Below are positions 55,257-63,089 of a stretch of DNA of 64,000 nucleotides, one piece after another (position 1 is the first letter of the stretch; each line of letters begins with the position of its first letter). The position numbers were made by a program, and so were the translations under genes. The notes below the pieces were generated by a model, which saw only the letters and a program-made list of their open reading frames with translations, did no database searches and was not told the origin of the DNA. This stretch comes from Anaerolineales bacterium. Its GTDB lineage: Bacteria > Chloroflexota > Anaerolineae > Anaerolineales > E44-bin32. The stretch covers positions 1 to 64,000 of the forward strand of contig JAFGNH010000126.1 of NCBI GenBank assembly GCA_016927115.1, read 5' to 3'.

Positions 55257-55515
55257 ACATTGAATCCAGTATTGTGTGACTATGGAGACAGGCAGATTCT
55301 GCCTGCCTCAATGTCCACATCAATACGATTTCTGGAAGGTGCTGCTTAAAGGCATTCCATCCCTTTGCGGCAGACAACAGAAACTGCTGGTTGGAAATAT
55401 CTGATGGAAGCAAAACAGTCAGCCGGTATGCTGGACATTTCTTTATACATGATCAAAACCCAGCCTTTTGGAGTTTTCGAGTGGGTTTCCGGATCAGAAT
55501 GGCAGAAGAGGTCTT

Positions 55516-56778
55516 ATGAGTAAATTTCGTGGATATTGTTGTTCAGTTTGTGGGAAAGAGTACACCCCGGATGAGGTAACCTACACCTGTCCGGCCGATG
55601 GTGGAAACCTTGATGTACTGCTGGATATGGAGCAGATTCGTGCGCAGACTTCACCGGGTCAGATCAATGCATCCCGGGATGGATCGATCTGGCGTTATCT
55701 GCCTTTACTGCCGGTGGGTGATCCGGGTCACGAGAATACACCGCTCCGAGCTGTTGGTTGGACTCCGGTATTCAGGCCGGCAAAACTGGCCAGCAATCTG
55801 GGCTTGAAGAACCTGTGGCTCAAGGATGACGGGCGTAATCCAACTGCTTCCTTTAAAGACAGGGCAAGTGCTGTTACCGTTGTCCGTGCAGAAGAAATCG
55901 GTGCAGAAGTGGTGATCACCGCCTCCACCGGGAATGCCGGTGCAGCACTGGCAGGCATGGCCGCAGCAGCTCAGCGTCCTGCCGTGATCCTGGCTCCGAA
56001 AACGGCACCACAAGGCAAGGTTGCACAGCTGTTGATGTTTGGCGCCAGAGTAATCCTGGTCGACGGAACCTACGATGACGCCTTCGACCTGACCCTCGAA
56101 GCAGCTGATGCGCTGGGCTGGTACTGCCGTAATACAGGCTACAATCCGTTCACAGCTGAAGGCAAGAAAACCGTGGCGTTTGAAATTTGCGAGCAGTTCA
56201 GCATGCTGACCGGGCAGCTTAAAGAGAACGAATGGGTTGCGCCGGATGTAATTTTTGTATCTGTCGGTGATGGAAACATTATTTCCGGGCTGTACAAGGG
56301 TTTGAAAGACCTGGTTGAACTCGGCTGGATTAAGAAAATGCCGCGCATCATGGGCGTCCAGGCGGAAGGTTCCTCAGCTATCTACAACGCTTTTACTGCC
56401 GGAACAGAGGATATCGAACCGGTGCGAGCGACCACCATGGCGGACAGTATTTCCGTGGATCTGCCGCGCGATGGCCTGCGGGCACTGCGGGCAGCCACCC
56501 AGACCGGTGGCGCGTATATCCAGGTGACCGACGACGCGATTCTGGATGCCATGCGCGCGTTGGGGCGCGACGCAGCGGTCTTTGCTGAACCGGCGGGTGC
56601 AACTTCCTATGCGGGCCTTGTTAAAGCCGTCGCGGAAAGCCTGGTGAAAGCGGATGACCAGATTTTAGTATTGAATACCGGTAACGGTTTGAAGGATGTT
56701 CGTGCGGCTCTGGAAGCAGCGGGTGAAGCCAAGGTGATCAAACCAGGCCTGGATGAATTGAAAGCAGCCCTGGGATAA
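55516..56778 (+). CDS. Threonine synthase-like PLP enzyme with N-terminal zinc-ribbon-like segment
   Basis: A 420-residue fold-type II PLP enzyme. The PLP lysine is in NPTASFKDRAS (Lys114), the phosphate-binding loop is ASTGNAGAALAG, and a C-terminal VLNTGNGLKDV is typical of threonine synthase. The first 30 residues carry Cys8, Cys9, Cys12 and Cys25, a zinc-ribbon-like feature of some threonine synthases and cysteate synthase. In the E. coli ygeW locus a related PLP enzyme is diaminopropionate ammonia-lyase. A catabolic lyase role is therefore as likely as threonine synthesis. Confidence 0.8.
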   Translation: MSKFRGYCCSVCGKEYTPDEVTYTCPADGGNLDVLLDMEQIRAQTSPGQINASRDGSIWRYLPLLPVGDPGHENTPLRAVGWTPVFRPAKLASNLGLKNLWLKDDGRNPTASFKDRASAVTVVRAEEIGAEVVITASTGNAGAALAGMAAAAQRPAVILAPKTAPQGKVAQLLMFGARVILVDGTYDDAFDLTLEAADALGWYCRNTGYNPFTAEGKKTVAFEICEQFSMLTGQLKENEWVAPDVIFVSVGDGNIISGLYKGLKDLVELGWIKKMPRIMGVQAEGSSAIYNAFTAGTEDIEPVRATTMADSISVDLPRDGLRALRAATQTGGAYIQVTDDAILDAMRALGRDAAVFAEPAGATSYAGLVKAVAESLVKADDQILVLNTGNGLKDVRAALEAAGEAKVIKPGLDELKAALG

Positions 56779-56824
56779 ATACCTTCCGAAACCTCCGGGT
56801 GTCCGAAAGGGGAAAGGTCCAGCG

Positions 56825-57781
56825 ATGAGCGAGGAAAGAGTTGTGTTCAGTGTGATAGCTCCGATCTATAACGAGATCGAGAGCATCAACGAATTCTATA
56901 ATCGAATACGTTTGGTACTGGAACAACTGCAGCAGCCCTGGGAGCTCATCCTGGTGGATGATGGCAGTGTTGACGGGTCAACAGAGCGAATCCTCGCTCT
57001 GGCTGAAGAGGATGAGAGAGTGCTGCCAGTCATTTTTGCCCGAAATTTCGGACATCAGATAGCGGTAACCGCAGGATTGGATGCAAGCAGCGGGGATGCT
57101 GTTGTGATTATTGATTCGGACCTTCAGGATCCACCTGAGGTAATACCGGATCTGATCGCTCGCTGGCGTGAAGGTTATGAAGTTGTCTATGCAGTTCGAT
57201 CTGAGAGGGAAGGCGAAAGCTGGTTCAAGCTTATCACCGCCGGCCTTTTCTACCGGCTGATTACAAGGATGACCGAGGTGGATATTCCACTGGATACCGG
57301 CGATTTCCGCCTGCTGGATCGGGAAGTGGTGGATGTGATGGGAACCATGAGGGAGCGTTACCGCTTCTTACGAGGCATGACTTCATGGGTCGGTTTTCGC
57401 CAGGCAGGTGTGTCGTATAAACGCGCCGCCCGTTTTGCCGGGTCTACCAAGTATCCGTTCAAAAAAATGGTCCGGCTTGCCCTGAATGCAGTGACCGGAT
57501 TCAGCTTTGTACCGCTGCAGATGATTACGTACGGTGGTGTTATTGTGACCGTTATTTCGGTACTGCTGTGGCTGGTTGATCTGCTGCTTGTTCTGGGAGT
57601 ACAGGGAATTCCTGAAATATTACAGCCAGGTTTGATTGGCCTGTTTTTCCTAGGAGGTGTTCAGCTAATCTCTATTGGTATTCTGGGTGAGTATATTGGC
57701 CGGTTGTATGATGAGGCTCGTGGCCGGCCGTTGTATATTGTTCGTAAAAATAAGACTCAAATAGAACATAATGAGGAGTGA
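56825..57781 (+). CDS. GT2 family glycosyltransferase (GtrB/DPM1-like)
   Basis: A 318-residue membrane-bound glycosyltransferase. The GT2 catalytic part has VIAPIYNEIESI, LVDDGSVDGSTERIL, DSDLQDPPEVIPDLI and DTGDFRLLDREVVD. Two C-terminal helices (about 230-255 and 265-290) match GtrB-type polyprenyl-phosphate glycosyltransferases. It is an odd neighbour between the two PLP enzyme genes, with only 10 bp to the next start. Confidence 0.9.
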   Translation: MSEERVVFSVIAPIYNEIESINEFYNRIRLVLEQLQQPWELILVDDGSVDGSTERILALAEEDERVLPVIFARNFGHQIAVTAGLDASSGDAVVIIDSDLQDPPEVIPDLIARWREGYEVVYAVRSEREGESWFKLITAGLFYRLITRMTEVDIPLDTGDFRLLDREVVDVMGTMRERYRFLRGMTSWVGFRQAGVSYKRAARFAGSTKYPFKKMVRLALNAVTGFSFVPLQMITYGGVIVTVISVLLWLVDLLLVLGVQGIPEILQPGLIGLFFLGGVQLISIGILGEYIGRLYDEARGRPLYIVRKNKTQIEHNEE

Positions 57782-57790
57782 GGAAGTATC

Positions 57791-59254
57791 ATGATTGATT
57801 TAACAATGCATAAGGAACAACTTGAAAGCGCGGTAAAACGTGCCAGAGAACGAAACATTATTATCCCTACCTTTGCACAGCAGAAGGATCCAAGCCTGAT
57901 TCCTGCAAAAATCAAGGAAGAACTGGCTAATATCGGCTTGTGGGACATCACCCCGCGCAACCTTTTCCGTATCACCTGGAAGAATGAACCGGTCGCCAAG
58001 GGTGGCGGATTCGGCGGCGTGAACTATGTTGAGCTGCCGAAAAGCCTGACTGGTGTCGACGCCCGTATCATTGCGCTGGTGGGTAAATGGTTCCCTACCG
58101 GTGCGCATAAGGTTGGTGCAACTTTTGGTTGCCTGGTTCCCCGACTGGTTACCGGACAGTTTGACCCCATCGAGCACAAGGCTGTCTGGCCTTCGACCGG
58201 CAACTATTGCCGCGGCGGTGCTTATGACTCCACACTGCTCGCCTGTGAATCGATCGCCATTCTGCCGGAAGAGATGAGCCAGGAGCGTTTTGACTGGCTT
58301 TCCAAGGTAGCCGGTGAAGTGATCGCCACACCGGGCTGCGAGAGTAATGTGAAAGAAATCTTTGACAAAGTCTGGGAACTGCGCCGGACCCGCGGCGATA
58401 AAATCTTTGTCTTCAACCAGTTTGAAGAATTCGGCAACTACCTGTGGCACTATGACATCACCGGGCATGCGATGGAAGAAGTCCTGGCTAAAGAGCTTGG
58501 CCCCAATGACAAGTATGCTGGTGTATGTCTCACCACTGGCTCAGCAGGCACGATTGGCTGTGGCGATTACATGAAGCAGCTGTTCCCCACCAGCAAGAAT
58601 GTTGCTGGTGAGGCACTGCAGTGCCCGACCCTGCTTGAGAACGGTTTCGGCGGCCATCGCATCGAAGGTATCGGCGATAAACATGTACCGTGGATCCACA
58701 ATGTTAAAAACACCGACATGATCATGGCCATCGATGACAACCTGGTCGTCAGCCTGGCCCGCCTGTTCAATGAACCGGAAGGGCGCAAGTACCTGGCATC
58801 ACAGGGTGTGCCTGAAGAGCTGGTTGGCCAGCTCGATCTGCTCGGTTTCTCATCCATTGCCAATACCGCGATGGCTATCAAATTTGCCAAGTACTACGAA
58901 CTGGGCGAGGAAGATGTCGTACTCACGGTATGGACAGACTCGATGGAGCTTTACCAGAGCCGCCTCAAGGACATGCATGAAACCTTGGGCGAATACACCG
59001 AGAAAGATGCTGCTGCTGATGATGCTCGCTGGTTGAAGGGTATCACCATGGACTATCTGCAGGAACTGACCTACACAGACCGCCGTCGCGTGCACAACCT
59101 CAAGTACTACACCTGGGTTGAGCAGCAGGGCAAGACCTATGAGGAAATCATGGATCAGTGGTACAAAGAAGACTACTGGACCAGCTTCCAGAACCAGACA
59201 GAAGAAATGGACGCACTGATTGAAGAGTTCAATGCCAAAGTTGGCTTGCTTTAA
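57791..59254 (+). CDS. Tryptophan synthase beta-like PLP enzyme, unknown reaction
   Basis: A 487-residue fold-type II PLP enzyme. The Schiff-base lysine is in FPTGAHKVGATFG (Lys107), the G-A-H-K form of tryptophan synthase beta. The substrate loop reads WPSTGNYCRGGAYDS and the glycine loop TTGSAGTIGCGDYMK. There is no TrpB COMM domain and no trpA is near. The N-terminus ERNIIIPTFAQQKDPSLIPAKI is not TrpB-like. It probably belongs to a group of orphan PLP lyases linked to amino-acid fermentation. The reaction cannot be stated. A terminator follows. Confidence 0.75.
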   Translation: MIDLTMHKEQLESAVKRARERNIIIPTFAQQKDPSLIPAKIKEELANIGLWDITPRNLFRITWKNEPVAKGGGFGGVNYVELPKSLTGVDARIIALVGKWFPTGAHKVGATFGCLVPRLVTGQFDPIEHKAVWPSTGNYCRGGAYDSTLLACESIAILPEEMSQERFDWLSKVAGEVIATPGCESNVKEIFDKVWELRRTRGDKIFVFNQFEEFGNYLWHYDITGHAMEEVLAKELGPNDKYAGVCLTTGSAGTIGCGDYMKQLFPTSKNVAGEALQCPTLLENGFGGHRIEGIGDKHVPWIHNVKNTDMIMAIDDNLVVSLARLFNEPEGRKYLASQGVPEELVGQLDLLGFSSIANTAMAIKFAKYYELGEEDVVLTVWTDSMELYQSRLKDMHETLGEYTEKDAAADDARWLKGITMDYLQELTYTDRRRVHNLKYYTWVEQQGKTYEEIMDQWYKEDYWTSFQNQTEEMDALIEEFNAKVGLL

Positions 59255-59295
59255 GATCTGATTTGCTCTAAGATCTGATATCTGCAATATGAAAT

Positions 59296-59335
59296 AACAA
59301 TCCCCCCGGTATTTTTTGGGGGGATTGTTTTTTAT
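59296..59335 (+). terminator. Terminator after the TrpB-like gene
   Basis: AACAATCCCCCC and GGGGGGATTGTT form a 12 bp stem followed by TTTTTT. The 11-base direct repeat TAAGATCTGAT occurs twice just upstream, the first copy containing the stop codon. Confidence 0.92.
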
Positions 59336-59486
59336 TCCGGACAGGAGTGTGGTAGGATCGGGGAGAAGCCGGATTCGGTCCGGCAAGGGGGAAACAGCAT
59401 CGTTCAGGAATCAAAAGGGGGAATGGAGACATCAGTAAGCCGTTATTTTCCTTTTTAACACACACTACAGAAAAAGGGGAGGGGGC

Positions 59487-59978
59487 ATGGAAACGATATA
59501 TCCTGAAGATTTGATTCTGGTTGCGATAATTCCGTCACCGCGTGATCTGGAAATCGCCCGTGTATTGGGATGGTACCGCATACCGCTTCAATCAGCGCCG
59601 CGTACGGTGCGTGTTGATTGGATTGCATTCTACCAGCCCGGCATCTTCGGCCCTGAGCGCTGGTCCATCCGCATGTATGCCAGGGTTGAAGGGGTGGAAC
59701 TGGTATCGCGGTGGGAGCTGCTGCAGGAAGAGCAGAGGCATCCACGCGCGAATGAGCCGTACTACAAAATCCAGTTGGGGCCGATGCAGCGATTGGAAAA
59801 GCCGATTCTTGCTGTGCGCTGGCATCGATTCACATTTCTGTACACAACCGGGGAGCGTTTTTTACAGGCTCGGACAATAGAGGCACTTCGAATACGCTCC
59901 GTTGCTGAACGCAACAGCCTGCTGCGCTCATTGCGCGAGCGGGCGGCCGGTTCTGGCAGTTCTGATTGTAAGAAATAG
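59487..59978 (+). CDS. Conserved-looking hypothetical protein (163 residues)
   Basis: A 163-residue soluble protein beginning METIYPEDLILVAIIPSPRD and containing ARVLGWYRIPLQSAPRTVRVDWIAFYQP. The amphipathic strands and Trp/Tyr-rich centre look folded and the end is basic (SLLRSLRERAAGS). I recognise no domain, signal peptide or helix bundle. GGAG precedes the ATG. It sits between the catabolic block and the corrinoid system, ending 20 bp before the next promoter, so it is likely a separate unit. Confidence 0.7.
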   Translation: METIYPEDLILVAIIPSPRDLEIARVLGWYRIPLQSAPRTVRVDWIAFYQPGIFGPERWSIRMYARVEGVELVSRWELLQEEQRHPRANEPYYKIQLGPMQRLEKPILAVRWHRFTFLYTTGERFLQARTIEALRIRSVAERNSLLRSLRERAAGSGSSDCKK

Positions 59979-59999
59979 TTGGATAGGGAACAAGTACAC

Positions 60000-60029
60000 T
60001 TGGTTGTTATGACACAATTTTGCTATTAT
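60000..60029 (+). promoter_or_regulatory. Promoter of the corrinoid methyltransferase operon
   Basis: -35 TTGGTT (60000-60005) and -10 TATTAT (60024-60029) with an 18 bp spacer. The predicted RNA start is near 60036, just before the structured leader. Confidence 0.5.
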
Positions 60030-60050
60030 TTGTATGACGACTGACATGGC

Positions 60051-60121
60051 TTGCCTGAAAAGAAGGGTGCTGTATCCGGTGCAGAACACCCCAGGGAGCC
60101 CGGTCAGGCAACGATTTTTTT
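60051..60121 (+). promoter_or_regulatory. Structured attenuator-like leader of the UroD-family methyltransferase gene
   Basis: TTGCCTGA (60051-60058) pairs with TCAGGCAA (60104-60111), followed after CGA by seven T (60115-60121). Inside, GGGTGCTG pairs with CAG-AA-CACCC, and its loop CCGG can kiss CCGG at 60100-60103. The T-run ends 2 nt before the GGAGG ribosome-binding site. This is the layout of a transcription-attenuating riboswitch or terminator, of no class I recognise. Confidence 0.5.
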
Positions 60122-60130
60122 CTGGAGGGT

Positions 60131-61219
60131 ATGCTGCGAATGGATGGGAAAAATAGTCTGGTAGAGTTTATTGTTGAGGTTGGCAGAGTACCGATCATCC
60201 CACTGCTGGGATTTCCTGGGAGGCAGATAACGAACTCTTCGATTAAGCAGAATGTGTTTAATTCGGGTGTTCATTTTCTTTCCTTGCTGGAACTCGTGGA
60301 TCGTTTCCAGCCGGATGCGATCTTCCCCATGATGGACCTGACTCTGGAGGCGAATGCTCTTGGGGCCTCTGTCCGCTATCATCTGATGGCGCCCCCAAGT
60401 GTTGATGATTTTCTGATTACCTCTGAAGAGGATATGGAAAAGGTGTATCCGGTGGACATTCTGCGAGATGGGCGTATCAATGTGTTTCTGGACACCATGC
60501 GATTGATGTCCGCGCATTTCACCATCCCTGCTGCGGGTTATGTAATAGGGCCGTACACGCTGGCATCGCAGTTAATGGGAGCGAGCCAGGCGGCGAAAGC
60601 TGTGATAAAGAAGCAGGATTTTCTGGAGAAAGTGCTGGCTTTTTCCACGCATGTGATCGGGTTGTATGCCCGGGCCCTGGTAGAAGCAGGAGCTTCCATG
60701 ATCTGCGTTCTGGAACCGAGCTCGATGATGCTTTCCCCCAGGCAGTTTGAACGGTTTTCAGGACAGTACCTGTCAGAGCTGTTTACCAGCTTTGATGCCA
60801 ATCCCATTCTGCATATCTGTGGGGATACGACGCATCTGATCGAAAAGATGGTAGCGACAGGCGCTGAAGGTTTAAGTCTGGATTCAATGGTTGATTTTTC
60901 TGCCATTATCAGGCAGCTGCCTGAAGATGTAGTCCTGATTGGCAATATAAATCCGGTTGAGATCATGCTGCTCGCAAAACCGGAAGAGGTGCATGCTAGA
61001 ACCCGTCAATTGATGGATCAGATGAACGGTTTTCCTAACTTTATTCTTTCGACGGGCTGTGATCTCCCTGAGGATACACCCTTTGATAACCTGGACGCGT
61101 TCATGAGTGCCGGTTCTGGGCTTCCTCTGGGTACACGCCCTCCGGCTGAAAAGGTGCTGACAGCAGAGAAGGTGGCGATAACGGACCTTTTTAAAAGCGA
61201 ATGGCAAAGGAGTGATTGA
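60131..61219 (+). CDS. UroD-family corrinoid:acceptor methyltransferase (MtbA/MtaA-like)
   Basis: A 362-residue methyltransferase of the uroporphyrinogen-decarboxylase fold. The zinc site is present: HICGDTTH (His228, Cys230) and STGCDLPEDTP (Cys310), the His-x-Cys...Cys set of MtbA, MtaA and related enzymes. These take the methyl group from a methyl-corrinoid protein to a thiol (CoM in methanogens) or, in some bacterial relatives, to tetrahydrofolate. In this bacterium THF is the more likely acceptor. The ATG at 60140 has better spacing to GGAGG (11 nt) than 60131 (2 nt). It heads the corrinoid cluster. Confidence 0.85.
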   Translation: MLRMDGKNSLVEFIVEVGRVPIIPLLGFPGRQITNSSIKQNVFNSGVHFLSLLELVDRFQPDAIFPMMDLTLEANALGASVRYHLMAPPSVDDFLITSEEDMEKVYPVDILRDGRINVFLDTMRLMSAHFTIPAAGYVIGPYTLASQLMGASQAAKAVIKKQDFLEKVLAFSTHVIGLYARALVEAGASMICVLEPSSMMLSPRQFERFSGQYLSELFTSFDANPILHICGDTTHLIEKMVATGAEGLSLDSMVDFSAIIRQLPEDVVLIGNINPVEIMLLAKPEEVHARTRQLMDQMNGFPNFILSTGCDLPEDTPFDNLDAFMSAGSGLPLGTRPPAEKVLTAEKVAITDLFKSEWQRSD

Positions 61220-61252
61220 TCCCGGGCCGCCCCTTTGTCTGCAGCAGGTTAT

Positions 61253-61280
61253 CAGTCCTCTTGCGTCTGAGGACTGCTTT
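61253..61280 (+). terminator. Hairpin after the UroD-family gene
   Basis: CAGTCCTC and GAGGACTG form an 8 bp stem with an 8-base loop, followed by CTTTC. It is a weak terminator or an attenuation point before the GntR gene. Confidence 0.5.
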
Positions 61281-61284
61281 CAAA

Positions 61285-62163
61285 ATGGAATCACAGTATA
61301 ATTCCAGGTACAGTACTGCTGCGGCCAGGTATGCTGATATTACAGCAGACCGTTTGGGACAAGGGCAGTTCTTTCTGGAGAGGAGCAGGGAATTGGCGAA
61401 ACGCATCAGCAGGGCAAAGGAAGTTGAACTCAAGCTGCTGGATCTGATAGAAAAAGGGGAGTGGAATGATGGCCGGCTGCCTTCTGAAACGGATCTTGCC
61501 GGTCAATTTCAGGTCAGCCGTGTGACCGTTCGGGAAGCGCTGTCATCACTCGCCGGGATGGGGGTCGTACAGCGTAAACACGGTCTGGGCACCTTTATCA
61601 GCAAGGATTGGTTTGGCGGCTCGGCCGGGATTCAGGCCAGACTGGATGAACCCTTCGAATTGGGAACCATGATCACCCAATCTGGTTTTGACATGACCAT
61701 ATCGGTGGTGAGTTTTAATTACGGGAAAACAACAGAGCGTAATGCCCGGTTGTTGAATATTTCAGCGGATGATGAAACCTTCACTGTGCATAAGATATTT
61801 ATGGCTGACGGCATGCCGGCGATTTCTGTGCAGAACATTGTTCCATTGAACCTCTCATTGGATAAAGCCCCTCTCGAAGTCCGGGGTATGATCAATCCGG
61901 AGGAACAGATCTACCTGCAGGTGGAGAAACTGTTTGGGCGGACAACGGGGTACCTGATATCTGATATCAAGCCGATGCTGGTGACAGAGGAGTTAACGAA
62001 GTATCTTGACCGGCCGGTTGGCAGCCCGATCCTGCATCTGGAAGAAGTGGCTTACAGTACGGACGGGGAGCCATTGTGGGTGGCGCTGGAGCATCATGTA
62101 CCCGGGATTATCAATTTCCGTTTGAAGCGAACATTGTTCAAGAACACCAATTATCCAGGATAA
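61285..62163 (+). CDS. GntR/HutC-family regulator of the corrinoid system
   Basis: A 292-residue regulator. After a non-conserved N-terminal stretch the GntR helix-turn-helix reads RLPSETDLAGQFQVSRVTVREALSSLAGMGVVQRKHGLGTFI. A UTRA-type effector domain follows (ILHLEEVAYSTDGEPLWVALEHHVPG). It lies between the UroD-family and corrinoid genes and is the probable sensor of the methylated substrate. The ATG at 61285 lies after the hairpin. Starting further upstream would add an arginine-rich stretch with no family similarity. Confidence 0.82.
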   Translation: MESQYNSRYSTAAARYADITADRLGQGQFFLERSRELAKRISRAKEVELKLLDLIEKGEWNDGRLPSETDLAGQFQVSRVTVREALSSLAGMGVVQRKHGLGTFISKDWFGGSAGIQARLDEPFELGTMITQSGFDMTISVVSFNYGKTTERNARLLNISADDETFTVHKIFMADGMPAISVQNIVPLNLSLDKAPLEVRGMINPEEQIYLQVEKLFGRTTGYLISDIKPMLVTEELTKYLDRPVGSPILHLEEVAYSTDGEPLWVALEHHVPGIINFRLKRTLFKNTNYPG

Positions 62164-62364
62164 AGGTGCAGGGCAGCAGTACTCGTGGTAAGATGATATG
62201 ACAACTTGTAATACGACTAACAACAGACAACATACGTCGTACGTCACATCGAATCTGGATAAGCTTCACTTGTTTTCACTCCTCCGGCATGCTATCGTAC
62301 TTTTGATATCATCTGAAGGCAGATAATTTAATTCGATTTGTGTATCGAGAAGATGGAGAGAGTA
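62164..62364. other. Promoter region of the corrinoid and MtmB-like genes
   Basis: Contains the palindrome ACAACTTGT (62201-62209), a candidate GntR half-site, and ACGTCGTACGT near 62234. AGATGATAT (62190-62198) and ATATCATCT (62306-62314) form a distant inverted repeat. A TTGTTT/TATCGT pair with 17 bp spacing (62269-62297) may be the promoter. Confidence 0.35.
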
Positions 62365-63066
62365 ATGACCGTTGACGAGTATTTTGAAAAAATAAAAGAG
62401 ACAATCCTTGAATATGATGATGAGGCAGCTCCAGTTGCCGCCCAGGAAGCCCTGGACGCCGGCGTGGATCCGATGGACATTATCACCAAGGCGGTCCAGC
62501 CGGCAATGGACATTATCGGCAAGATGTACGATGAGGGTGAAGTTTTTCTCCCGGAACTTATTCTTGCCGGGGATGCGGCAACGAATATTCTCGATACTGT
62601 TGTCCCTTATATTTCCGTTGAAGATCAGGAGAAGGCTGTTACCGGTACCGTTGTGATCGGTGTTATGTACGGCGATAACCATGATATTGGAAAGAACCTG
62701 GTGAAGGCTCTTCTGCAGGCATATGGTTTTAAGGTTATCGACCTTGGTGTCGATGTTACCGTAAAGGAATTTATTAGTACCGCTGAAAAGGAGAAAGCCG
62801 ACATCATTGCTTCCTCAACCCTGATTACTACTTCCATGCCTTACCAGCGCCAGATGATCCAGCTTCTGAAGGACAGTAACCGGCGCGATAAATTCTTTGT
62901 CATTCTTGGCGGCGGCCCGATCACTCCGAAGTGGACTGCTGAGATCGGTGCTGATGGTTATGGAAACAACGCCCAGGATGCGGTTGCTCTCTGCAGCAAG
63001 CTGATGTCGGACGGGAAGAATGCCCCACTGGATGAGCCGGTTATTATCGGTGCTGTAACCCGCTGA
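62365..63066 (+). CDS. Corrinoid protein (MtmC/MtbC-like)
   Basis: A 233-residue corrinoid-binding protein with the standard two domains. Residues 1 to about 90 are the four-helix cap (IDxxIGxMYDEGEVFLPELILAGDA-like segment). Residues about 95-233 are the cobalamin Rossmann domain with the base-on histidine in GDNHDIGKNLV (His106), then ASSTLITTSM and ILGGGPITPKWTAEIGADG. It carries the methyl group on cobalt between the MtmB-like and UroD-family enzymes. The ATG at 62365 follows GGAGAG. The next gene starts 23 bp later. Confidence 0.93.
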   Translation: MTVDEYFEKIKETILEYDDEAAPVAAQEALDAGVDPMDIITKAVQPAMDIIGKMYDEGEVFLPELILAGDAATNILDTVVPYISVEDQEKAVTGTVVIGVMYGDNHDIGKNLVKALLQAYGFKVIDLGVDVTVKEFISTAEKEKADIIASSTLITTSMPYQRQMIQLLKDSNRRDKFFVILGGGPITPKWTAEIGADGYGNNAQDAVALCSKLMSDGKNAPLDEPVIIGAVTR

Positions 63067-63089
63067 TTCCAATCAAGGAGATTGATACT

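Noticed and set aside
60051..60121. Small SRP RNA
   Set aside because: The SRP core GGAA/GCAG helix is missing and the element ends in a terminator just before a ribosome-binding site.
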